NCBI RefSeq assembly: GCF_003130205.1
Contig: NZ_NRDF01000003.1
Location: forward strand, 1 to 64,000
From: Aggregatibacter actinomycetemcomitans
GTDB taxonomy: Bacteria > Pseudomonadota > Gammaproteobacteria > Enterobacterales > Pasteurellaceae
Length of the DNA stretch: 64,000 bases
Direction: 5' to 3'
In this document: positions 55,915 through 64,000 of the stretch, in pieces
Position numbering within the stretch: the stretch's first letter is position 1
How the letters are laid out: the number at the start of each line of letters is the position of its first letter
Program-made: the position numbers and the translations under genes
The notes under the pieces: generated by a model
What the model saw: the letters and a program-made list of their open reading frames with translations, nothing else
What the model was told of the DNA's origin: nothing
The model's database searches: none

Positions 55915-56558
55915 TGCATTTATCGGAAGGCGTGTTGCATACGCCGGTGCTGTTGGCGGGAGTGGCTTTGGCAGTGGTCGGTGTAGCGGTGGGGCTGCAC
56001 CGCCTGGATAACGAACGTTTGCCGTTAACGGCGCTGTTTGCCGCCGCTTTTTTTGTCGCCGGCACCATTCATGTGCCGGTAGGCATCGGCAGCGTACACT
56101 TGATTTTAAACGGCATAGCGGGATTATTTCTCGGTTGGGCGGTGTTTCCTGCTTTTCTCATCGCCTTATTGTTGCAGGTGCTGTTTTTCTCCTTCGGCGG
56201 GTTTGCCGTGTTAGGCGTGAATTTGTGTGTGATGGCGCTGCCGGCAATGGCGGCGTATTATTTATTGCGCGGCTATTTGCAGCCTGACATGGGAAGCATG
56301 GCGAAATTACTCACCGGCGTGGGTGTCGGCGTCATCGGCGTAGGGGGCGCGGGCGCGTTGGCATCTTTCGTTTTGGCGTTGGACGGCGGTAAACATTATC
56401 AGGATTTAATCGCCCTATTGTTGCTGTCCCATTTGCCGGTATTTGTATTGGACGGCATTATCAGCTACGGTGTGATTTCCTTGCTCGGCAAAATGTATCC
56501 CGTCGCACTGCAACCTGTTGCCGCTTCGCAAAAAACCGTTGGTTACAGCAAACGGTAG
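55914..56558 (+). CDS. nikM: Nickel ECF transporter substrate-binding membrane protein
   Basis: 214-residue CbiM/NikM-type S component. Nickel is bound at the N-terminal Met1-His2 region and a later histidine; both MHLSEGVLH and TIHVPVGIGSVHL are visible. About six membrane helices follow. In H. influenzae and relatives the nikKLMQO set supplies nickel for urease and hydrogenase. Confidence 0.85.
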   Translation: MHLSEGVLHTPVLLAGVALAVVGVAVGLHRLDNERLPLTALFAAAFFVAGTIHVPVGIGSVHLILNGIAGLFLGWAVFPAFLIALLLQVLFFSFGGFAVLGVNLCVMALPAMAAYYLLRGYLQPDMGSMAKLLTGVGVGVIGVGGAGALASFVLALDGGKHYQDLIALLLLSHLPVFVLDGIISYGVISLLGKMYPVALQPVAASQKTVGYSKR

Positions 56559-56563
56559 GCGCA

Positions 56564-57229
56564 ATGAAGGCTATTTTTCGCCGTTTTTTTGCACCGCACT
56601 TTTGTGCGCCACATTTGCGTCTGATTTATCTGTTTCTGTGGGGCTTGGTGATCAGCGCGTTGCAACAACCGCTTTTGTTGCTATGGCTGAACGGCGCGGC
56701 GTTGGTGCTGTTGGCGGCATTCATTTACGGCAACGCAGAACCTTATTTCCCCTATATAAAACGCTGGCTGGCGTTAAATGGCTTCACGTTGTTGCTTTGG
56801 TTGACGTTAAGCTGGCGTATCGGCACCGAGGGCATGGAGCTGAATCCCGAAGGCATGGAAACGGCATTGTTAATCACGTTACGCATGAATTTATTGCTGT
56901 TTTCCTTGTGGCTGTTGTTGTGGAAAATGAATGACTCGGTGTTGGTGCAGGCAATAGGCAAACTGCCGTTGCCGCCGAAGCTGATTTGGCTTTTTGTATT
57001 GACCGTGCGTTACATTGCGCTGTTGGGCGAATTACGGCAAAAAATGGATCTGGCAATGCGCGCGCGCGGGTATCGCGCCGGGCTGAATCGCCGCACCCTG
57101 TATGTCACCGCGCAACGGGTGGCACTGTTGCTGGTTCATGCTCTGTTAAAAGCGGAAACGGCACAAATCGCGCTGAAATGTCGCGGTTTTCGCTTCGGCG
57201 AACAACAAACGCTAAGCGAGGAAAAATGA
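56564..57229 (+). CDS. nikQ: Nickel ECF transporter T component
   Basis: 221-residue CbiQ-type transmembrane component. It couples ATP hydrolysis to NikM. Coupling helix motifs are seen in DLAMRARGYRAG and the second copy ALKCRGFRFG, the usual A-R-G repeats that contact the ATPase. It overlaps nikO by four bases (ATGA). Confidence 0.88.
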   Translation: MKAIFRRFFAPHFCAPHLRLIYLFLWGLVISALQQPLLLLWLNGAALVLLAAFIYGNAEPYFPYIKRWLALNGFTLLLWLTLSWRIGTEGMELNPEGMETALLITLRMNLLLFSLWLLLWKMNDSVLVQAIGKLPLPPKLIWLFVLTVRYIALLGELRQKMDLAMRARGYRAGLNRRTLYVTAQRVALLLVHALLKAETAQIALKCRGFRFGEQQTLSEEK

Positions 57230-57849
57230 CGGTTTTACAAGTCAACGGATTGCAAATTAAGCGGGGCGAACGGCGGATTATTGATAATCTGTCCTTTCAA
57301 CTTGACGTGGGGCAGCGTTTTTTTATCCAAGGTGAAATCGGCACGGGGAAAACCACATTATTACTGGCTTTGTTGGGCTTTGTTCCTGTGGCGCGAGGGG
57401 AGATTCGCCTGTTCGGGCAGCTTTGTCGGGAAGAACGGGATTTTGCCCCTTTTCGTGGCACGGTGGGCTTTTGTTTTCAGCACTCCGACGATCAGTTGTT
57501 CGGTCCGACGGTGTTGGACGATGTGGCGTTCGGTCCGTTAAATCAAGGCTTGCCGCGCCAGCAGGCGTATGCTGTCGCACGGCAGCAACTGGAACGCTTG
57601 GGCATCGCCCATTTGCAAGACCGCACGGTGCATACCCTGTCCGGCGGCGAAAAAAATTTCACCGCGTTGGCGGGCGTGTTGGCGATGCAGCCGAAAATGT
57701 TACTGTTAGATGAACCGACCAACGGCTTGGATAGCAAAAATACCGAAAAACTGACCGCACTTTTACGCGAGTTGTCATTGCCCATGCTGGTGGCGTCCCA
57801 TCACCACGGCTTTACCGCACAATTGGCGGACGAAGTTTTGACTTTATGA
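57226..57849 (+). CDS. nikO: Nickel ECF transporter ATPase
   Basis: 207-residue CbiO-type ABC ATPase. Walker A is GEIGTGKTT, the Q loop CFQHSDDQLFGPTVLDDVAFGP, the signature LSGGEKNF, Walker B LLLDEPTNG, and the switch histidine is in VASHHHGF. The ATG at 57226 overlaps the nikQ stop. It is shorter than E. coli-type CbiO (about 270) but agrees with Nik-type ATPases. Confidence 0.9.
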   Translation: MTVLQVNGLQIKRGERRIIDNLSFQLDVGQRFFIQGEIGTGKTTLLLALLGFVPVARGEIRLFGQLCREERDFAPFRGTVGFCFQHSDDQLFGPTVLDDVAFGPLNQGLPRQQAYAVARQQLERLGIAHLQDRTVHTLSGGEKNFTALAGVLAMQPKMLLLDEPTNGLDSKNTEKLTALLRELSLPMLVASHHHGFTAQLADEVLTL

Positions 57850-57928
57850 TCTCAATCAAAATCCCGTGCGGGCGTTGTGCTATCCTAATGACATTCTTAT
57901 CTTATCGCGATAAATCAGGGGGAATAAT

Positions 57929-58741
57929 ATGTGTACGACTTGTGGTTGCGGGCATCCCGAACAGGTCAGAATCGGCGAGGTTGCTCATTCTCACCATCAT
58001 GATAGCCAAGAGACCGCGCAAAGTGCGGCCAAAAATCCGGACTTTTCTCATTTCAAATTTCACTCGGCGCAGCAACCGACCGAGACATCGGACACGCAAA
58101 AACGCCTGTTGAAAGTAGAGCAGGACGTGTTGGGTAAAAATAATCAAATCGCGACACACAACCGTTTTCTTTTCCAACAACAGCACATTTTGGTGCTAAA
58201 TTTGGTGTCCAGCCCGGGTTCCGGCAAAACCACCTTGCTTACCACCACGTTAAACGCGCTGAAAAATGACCGCACTTGTTATGTGATTGAGGGCGATCAA
58301 CAAACGGAAAACGACGCCGATCGCATTCGCGCTACTGGCGTGTCGGCGATTCAGGTGAACACCGGCAAAGGCTGCCATTTGGACGCACAAATGATCAATG
58401 ACGCGCTGTTCAAACTGGAACCGAAACAACACAGCCTTTTGTTCATCGAAAATGTCGGCAATTTGGTTTGCCCGTCGGAATTTGATTTGGGCGAAAAAGC
58501 CAAAGTGGTGATTTTGTCCGTCACCGAGGGCGAAGATAAACCGCTGAAATACCCGCACATGTTTGCCGCGTCCAAACTCATGATTTTAAATAAAATCGAC
58601 TTGTTGCCTTATCTTAATTTCGACGTGGAAAAATGTATCGCCTACGCCAAACAGGTGAACCCGCAAATTGAGGTGATTCAACTTTCCGCCACTACGGGCG
58701 AAGGCTTAAAAGACTGGCTGAACTGGTTACAAAACGCCTAG
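57929..58741 (+). CDS. hypB: Hydrogenase nickel incorporation GTPase HypB
   Basis: 270-residue GTPase that drives nickel insertion into NiFe hydrogenase. The N-terminal CxxCGC metal site is [12 protein letters not shown], with a histidine patch (HSHHHD) after it. The P loop is [11 protein letters not shown], and [11 protein letters not shown] supplies guanine recognition. It follows nikO by 79 bases with GGGGGA before the ATG. Confidence 0.95.
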   Translation: MCTTCGCGHPEQVRIGEVAHSHHHDSQETAQSAAKNPDFSHFKFHSAQQPTETSDTQKRLLKVEQDVLGKNNQIATHNRFLFQQQHILVLNLVSSPGSGKTTLLTTTLNALKNDRTCYVIEGDQQTENDADRIRATGVSAIQVNTGKGCHLDAQMINDALFKLEPKQHSLLFIENVGNLVCPSEFDLGEKAKVVILSVTEGEDKPLKYPHMFAASKLMILNKIDLLPYLNFDVEKCIAYAKQVNPQIEVIQLSATTGEGLKDWLNWLQNA

Positions 58742-58767
58742 TATTCTTGCGTAGTCAGGAGGCTGTG

Positions 58768-59880
58768 ATGCAATTCATTGATGAATTTCGTGATCCCAAA
58801 CTGGCGAAAAGTTTGGTGGAGCGTTTGCAAAAACTCATGGAAAAACTACCGCACTTTACGCCGGAAAACCCGTTGTATCTTATGGAAGTCTGTGGCGGTC
58901 ATACTCATACGATTTTTAAATTCGGTTTGGATCGTCTGTTGCCGAAAAGCATTGAGTTTATTCATGGTCCGGGTTGTCCGGTGTGTGTGTTGCCCATGGG
59001 GCGCATTGATGTGTGCATTGAAATCGCGCAAAAGCCCAATGTGATTTTCTGCACCTTTGGCGACGCCATGCGGGTGAAAGGACGGCGCGGTTCTTTGCTG
59101 GAGTCAAAAGCCAAAGGTGCCGATGTGCGGATCGTGTATTCGCCGTTGGACGCGCTGAATATCGCCGTGAACAATCCCGAAAAAAAGGTGGTATTTTTCT
59201 CCCTCGGTTTTGAAACCACCATGCCGAGCGCGGCGGTGACCCTTCAACAGGCGAACAAACTGAATCTGCAAAATTTCTGGGTGGTGTGCCAAAACATCAC
59301 CATTATCCCTACGCTGCACAGTCTGCTTTCGCAAGATTATGTGAAAATCGACGGCTTCATTGCACCCGGTCATGTGAGCATGGTGATCGGCGCCTCGCCT
59401 TATCAATCCATTGTGGATAAATACCACAAGCCTTTTGTGATTACGGGCTTTGAGCCGCTGGATCTTCTGCAAGCCATCGTGATGTTGGTGCAGCAATTTG
59501 TGGACGGACGTTGTGAAATCGAAAACCAATATAAACGTATCGTGCATTCCGAAGGCAACCTGCTGGCGCAACGCGCCATGCGTGAAGTGTTCCAATTGAA
59601 AAAATCCAGCGAATGGCGCGGTTTGGGCGAAATCGAAGAATCGGGCGTGGAACTCACCGACGCGTACAAGCGCTTTGACGCGGAAGTTTATTTCCACAGC
59701 CACCCGCAACAGGTGGCGGACGACCCCAATTCCCGCTGCGGCGATGTGCTCACCGGCAAATGTAAACCTTGCGATTGCCCGTTATTCGGCGCCCAATGCA
59801 ACCCGGATAACGCCTACGGCGCCTTAATGGTGTCTTCGGAAGGGGCGTGCGCCGCCTATTATCAATATCGGAGAGAGTAA
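58768..59880 (+). CDS. hypD: Hydrogenase maturation factor HypD
   Basis: 370-residue iron-sulfur protein that, with HypC, assembles Fe(CN)2CO for the hydrogenase active site. The conserved cysteine motifs CGGHTHTIFKFG and HGPGCPVCVLPMG are present, as is the cluster region CGDVLTGKCKPCDCPLFG. ATG 58768 follows AGGAGG and gives the family length. hypC is not in the 26 bases between hypB and hypD. Confidence 0.95.
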   Translation: MQFIDEFRDPKLAKSLVERLQKLMEKLPHFTPENPLYLMEVCGGHTHTIFKFGLDRLLPKSIEFIHGPGCPVCVLPMGRIDVCIEIAQKPNVIFCTFGDAMRVKGRRGSLLESKAKGADVRIVYSPLDALNIAVNNPEKKVVFFSLGFETTMPSAAVTLQQANKLNLQNFWVVCQNITIIPTLHSLLSQDYVKIDGFIAPGHVSMVIGASPYQSIVDKYHKPFVITGFEPLDLLQAIVMLVQQFVDGRCEIENQYKRIVHSEGNLLAQRAMREVFQLKKSSEWRGLGEIEESGVELTDAYKRFDAEVYFHSHPQQVADDPNSRCGDVLTGKCKPCDCPLFGAQCNPDNAYGALMVSSEGACAAYYQYRRE

Positions 59881-60893
59881 TGACAGATTTTATTACCATG
59901 GCGCACGGCAACGGCGGCGCGGCAATGCAAAAGTTGATTCAGGATTATTTCGTCGGAGCCTTTGACAACCCGATTCTCGCCCAAGGGGAGGATCAAGCCC
60001 GTTTGCCCTTGGCGGAATTGATGGCGCAGGGTGAACAGCTGTCTTTCAGCACCGACAGTTTCGTCATTGACCCGATTTTCTTCCCCGGCGGCAACATCGG
60101 CAAGCTCGCCGTGTGCGGCACATTAAATGATGTGGCGGTATGCGGCGCCATTCCCAAATACCTTTCCTGCGGCTTTATTTTGGAGGAAGGCTTGCCGTTG
60201 GCAGCGTTGAAAGAGATCATTCAAGCCATGGCGCAAGCCTGCAAAGCTACCGGTGTGCAAGTGGTGACGGGCGACACCAAAGTGGTGCAAAAAGGTGCGG
60301 TGGATAAAGTTTTCATTAACACCAGCGGCATCGGCGTGATCCCGCGAGGTATCGATTGGGGAATGCACCGCATTGAAGCGGGCGATAACATCATCGCCAG
60401 CGGCACCATCGGCGAGCACGGCGCCACTATTTTGAACTTGCGCGAAAGCCTCGGCATTCAGACCGATCTGCAAAGCGACTGCGCCGTTCTTGCCCCGCTC
60501 ATTGATTTATTGCGCCCTATTGAGGGCGTGAAAGCCGTCCGCGACGCCACCCGTGGCGGGGTGAACGCGGTGCTGCACGAATTCGCCGCCGCCCAACAAT
60601 TAGGTATGCAAATCAACGAAGAAGACCTGCCGCTTCGCCCTGAAGTGCGCGGCATTTGCGAGCTACTCGGCTTAGAAGCGCTGAATTTTGCCAACGAGGG
60701 CAAGCTGGTCATCATCGCCGCCCCTGAAAAAACACCTGAAATTCTGACCGCACTTCACACCCACGAATTAGGGAAAAATGCCGCAGTTATCGGCGAAGTG
60801 ACTACCGATAAAAAGGTGAGATTGTTGGGCAGTTTCGGGCAGTCACGGTTATTGGATTTGCCGGTGAATGAGCCGTTGCCAAGGATTTGTTAG
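59880..60893 (+). CDS. hypE: Hydrogenase maturation factor HypE
   Basis: 337-residue ATP-dependent dehydratase that turns a carbamoyl group into the cyanide ligand. MAHGNGGAAMQKLIQDYF begins the domain, and the protein ends in PLPRIC, whose terminal cysteine carries the thiocarboxamide. The start overlaps the hypD stop by one base (TAATG). Confidence 0.95.
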   Translation: MTDFITMAHGNGGAAMQKLIQDYFVGAFDNPILAQGEDQARLPLAELMAQGEQLSFSTDSFVIDPIFFPGGNIGKLAVCGTLNDVAVCGAIPKYLSCGFILEEGLPLAALKEIIQAMAQACKATGVQVVTGDTKVVQKGAVDKVFINTSGIGVIPRGIDWGMHRIEAGDNIIASGTIGEHGATILNLRESLGIQTDLQSDCAVLAPLIDLLRPIEGVKAVRDATRGGVNAVLHEFAAAQQLGMQINEEDLPLRPEVRGICELLGLEALNFANEGKLVIIAAPEKTPEILTALHTHELGKNAAVIGEVTTDKKVRLLGSFGQSRLLDLPVNEPLPRIC

Positions 60894-60894
60894 G

Positions 60895-61190
60895 TTGTTA
60901 TCGGGTTTCGCCCGATGGGCGCCTTACTTTCTTTTACTTGCATAAAAGAAAGTAAGCGAAGAAAAGTGCACCCCAGCTTCACCGCTTGTCCTCGCTCACT
61001 TGCAATTTTCTTAACGAAAATTTTCGAACTCGCTACGCTCAAACAAAGCGAAAATTTCCTAAAAATTGCAAATCGCTCGGGCGGCTCAGATGGGGCCCCA
61101 TTTTATCCCTGATAGCTGTGGTTTCCCGACGCGTGCCTTATTTCTTGTTTCAGCACGCGTCGGGGCACGCGCTATCAATAAATTATCAAT
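60895..61190. repeat. Multi-hairpin interspersed repeat
   Basis: No gene is seen in the 328-base gap after hypE. It holds hairpins in series: CGGGTTTCGCCCG (60902-60914), CTTACTTTCTTTTA / TAAAAGAAAGTAAG (60922-60956), a long AT-rich GCAATTTT...AAAATTGC structure (about 61002-61070), and CCCGACGCGTGC / GCACGCGTCGGG (about 61116-61164) nested in GATAGC / GCTATC. Elements with the CTTTCTTTTA arm are widely repeated in gammaproteobacterial genomes (recalled). It could terminate hypE. Confidence 0.6.
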
Positions 61191-61221
61191 ATTGTAAAAC
61201 ACCCCAAAAACCCACCGCACT

Positions 61222-62033
61222 TTACGCGTTCTTTCTTGCATATTCCGCGGCTTCGGCGATAAGTTCTTCGTTTGGTCGTTTGCCGGTGTAGAGTTCGAAT
61301 TGTTCGACGGCTTGTAAGACGATGACTTCGGCGCCGGAAATGGTTTGTTTGCCGAGTGCTTGGGCGGTTTTGATTAATGGCGTGTCGGCGGGTTGGGCGA
61401 CGACATCAAAGGCGGTTTTGGCGTGGCGGATCATGGTTTCTGGGAAGGCGAGATCGAATACTTCTTTAGCGCCATGCCGATGGGGGTGACGTTAATGAGA
61501 ATGTCGGCGTTTTGGTTGTCGAGGGAATTGATGTAGTCGTAGCCATAAAGTGCGGCTAAATAATTGCCTGTTTTTTCGTTACGGGCGAAGATTTTGACGT
61601 TCTCAAAACCCGAATTTTTAAAGGCGGCAACCACCGCTTTTGCCATACCGCCACTGCCGTGCACGATCACGGAATCGTTTTTATCCAGTTGATATTTATC
61701 GATAAGTTTTACGATGGCGATGTAGTCGGTGTTGTAGGCGCGTAAAAATCCGTTATCGTTGACGATGGTATTTACCGATTCGATGGCTTGCGCGGAAGGG
61801 GAGATTTCATCTAAAAACGGCATGCAACTTTCTTTGAACGGCATGGATACCGCACAACCGCGAATTCCCAGCGCCCGTACGCCTTTCACCGCGTGTTCGA
61901 TGTCGTTGGTGGTAAAGGCTTTATAAATGAAATTCAAACCGAGTTTTTGATAGAGGTAATTATGGAATTGCGTACCGAAATTGCCGGGACGACCGGACAG
62001 GGACATACAGAGTTGGGTGTCTTTATTGAGCAT
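61222..62033 (-). pseudogene. Frameshifted shikimate dehydrogenase-like gene
   Basis: The reverse strand from ATG 62033 encodes MLNKDTQLCMSLSGRPGNFG, then ESVNTIVNDNGFLRAYNTDY and the nucleotide-binding SVIVHGSGGMAKAVVAAF, and reaches NVTPIGM. Near 61470 the frame is lost; the next frame continues KEVFDLAFPETMIRHAKTAF and ISGAEVIVLQAVEQFELYTG to the normal end. This is the AroE-like paralogue of H. influenzae rather than the main AroE. One lesion only, so a sequencing error cannot be excluded. Confidence 0.8.
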
Positions 62034-62183
62034 AGTCAGCCTCTTCGTTGGTGTTGATAGAAGATAATGCGGTGAGTATAGCAGTTCCTGATGGCGCGCA
62101 CCTTGTGAGACATGTGAGCAAGTTGATAAAAACACTTGGGATAGAGATCAAAGTGCGGTTATTTCTTTTTGTGTTTTTTTTAT

Positions 62184-63165
<982 letters not shown>

Positions 63166-63183
63166 TGAATTAATGTGCAAAAC

Positions 63184-63210
63184 AAAAGCCCGCGATGTAT
63201 CACGGGCTTT
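63184..63210 (-). terminator. Intrinsic terminator of lptG
   Basis: On the reverse strand AAAGCCCGTGATACATCGCGGGCTTTT folds as AAAGCCCG / CGGGCTTT with a T-rich 3' side, 33 bases after the lptG stop. Confidence 0.8.
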
Positions 63211-63242
63211 AAAAACAGCATTTTTTATGACCGCACTTTTGC

Positions 63243-64000
63243 CTAATTACGTCGTCGCGCCAACAACCACCAGGTGATGATCAGGAACATTACACTCGGC
63301 ATCAATGCGCCGATAAGCGGCGTGGTGTTATAAACCAGGCTGAATTTACCGAATAATTCATTCACCACATAAAACAGGAAGCCGAAACAAATCCCGATAA
63401 GGATACGGGCGCCTGCGGTCACGCTGCGCAACGGTCCGAAAATAAAGGACAGCGCCAGCATCATCATGACGCCCACCGAAATCGGCTGGAATAATTTACG
63501 CCAATAGGTCAGCTCGAAATTTTTGGAATCCTGCCCCGTTTCTCTTAAGAAAGTAATGTAATTGGATAAACCGGAAATAGATAAAGACGTTGGGCGTAAC
63601 GATGCCACGCCAAGTTTATCGGGCGTTAAATTGGTTTGCCATTCTTCGTTTAAACGATTGGTGGTTTGAATGTTCTCCGGCTGAATACGCGATTCGTTGA
63701 CTTGCTGTAATGTCCATTTACCGCTGTTAAAGGTTGCACGGTTAGCGTGTTTGAGCTTCTCCAGCTGACGCTGCTCGTTAAAGGTGTAAATATAAATATC
63801 ATTTAATTCCACGTCATCGGTAATACGACGCACATACACGAAATTGTTGCCGTCTTTTGCCCAAATGCCGTTTTTCACCGATAGCATCGAACCGCCGGAA
63901 ATGGCTTTGGAGCGCATATCACGGGCGAATTGTTCCGTTTGCGGAATGCCCCACTCGCCGATCACCATGGTGAGTAGCACTAACGGAATCGTGGTTTTCA
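63243..64000 (-). CDS. lptG: LPS export permease LptG (5' end outside window)
   Basis: C-terminal part of the LptF/LptG family inner-membrane protein that, with LptB, extracts lipopolysaccharide for transport to the outer membrane. The frame is open to the window edge (KTTIPLVLLTMVIGEWGIPQ). A periplasmic beta region (FVYVRRITDDVELNDIYIYT) is followed by LTYWRKLFQPISVGVMMMLAL and the last membrane helices ending ARRRN. About 250 of an expected 355 residues are present. Confidence 0.92.
   Translation of the reverse strand, partial: KTTIPLVLLTMVIGEWGIPQTEQFARDMRSKAISGGSMLSVKNGIWAKDGNNFVYVRRITDDVELNDIYIYTFNEQRQLEKLKHANRATFNSGKWTLQQVNESRIQPENIQTTNRLNEEWQTNLTPDKLGVASLRPTSLSISGLSNYITFLRETGQDSKNFELTYWRKLFQPISVGVMMMLALSFIFGPLRSVTAGARILIGICFGFLFYVVNELFGKFSLVYNTTPLIGALMPSVMFLIITWWLLARRRN

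Noticed and set aside
58742-58767. A hidden hypC between hypB and hypD
   Set aside because: Only 26 bases are available.
59104-59709. 201-residue open frame antisense to hypD
   Set aside because: Fully inside a strongly conserved gene, with no family features; a codon-bias shadow.
60895-61190. Insertion sequence
   Set aside because: No transposase-coding frame; only hairpins are present.

Overview
The window looks like chromosomal DNA of a Pasteurellaceae bacterium of the Haemophilus influenzae uptake-sequence type, most likely Aggregatibacter or a close relative. The 9-base uptake signal AAGTGCGGT and its complement ACCGCACTT occur throughout, often as inverted pairs acting as terminators. 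Protein sequences match Haemophilus/Aggregatibacter families (TyrP, HolC, YeiH, UlaA-UlaB fusion, NikKLMQO), and the block lysS-prfB-dsbC-recJ-DsbA-like-mtnN has the H. influenzae order. The genus is an inference. No rRNA, tRNA, prophage, transposase or CRISPR array was found.

Layout. 1-1190 is AT-rich decayed DNA with two unrecognised pseudogenes. 1195-4163 is a molybdate/tungstate uptake operon (modABC) with modD. 4476-15406 holds tldD, a 1,923-residue bacterial alpha-2-macroglobulin, a YeiH exporter and penicillin-binding protein 1C. 15516-22422 is a complete L-ascorbate utilisation locus in two divergent arms: ulaAB fusion, ulaC and ulaD leftward; ulaG, ulaR, ulaE and ulaF rightward. 22505-28836 holds tyrP, a pseudogene, grxA, nfsA, rimK, a broken ycfP, a periplasmic protein and fumC.

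29046-38593 is the accessory part of the window. Between holC and valS lie a tiny putative antitoxin with a zeta-type toxin, a truncated yqfB, and an AT-rich gene with two OB/cold-shock-like repeats and a nuclease-like domain. After valS comes an HpaII-type cassette (vsr, cytosine methyltransferase, restriction endonuclease), then a decayed hipA with intact hipB. The holC-valS interval carries the HindIII system in H. influenzae (recalled), so this looks like a shared insertion site.

38710-54526 is mainly housekeeping: emrAB, dps, rnb, fabI, a decayed toxin-antitoxin pair, a NIF3 protein, queDE with a preQ1-I riboswitch, lysS, prfB with its programmed frameshift, dsbC, recJ, a DsbA-like protein and mtnN. 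54709-60893 joins an ECF-type nickel transporter (nikKLMQO) to hydrogenase maturation genes hypB, hypD and hypE, so nickel is imported and delivered to NiFe hydrogenase. The end holds a repeat element, a frameshifted shikimate dehydrogenase-like gene, metF and the 3' part of lptG.

Most promising for novelty: the OB-OB-nuclease gene and its island, the preQ1 riboswitch whose regulated ribosome site serves a 25-codon ORF, a roughly 100-nt promoter-to-terminator transcript unit between queE and the NIF3 gene, and helically phased repeats in the ula control region.
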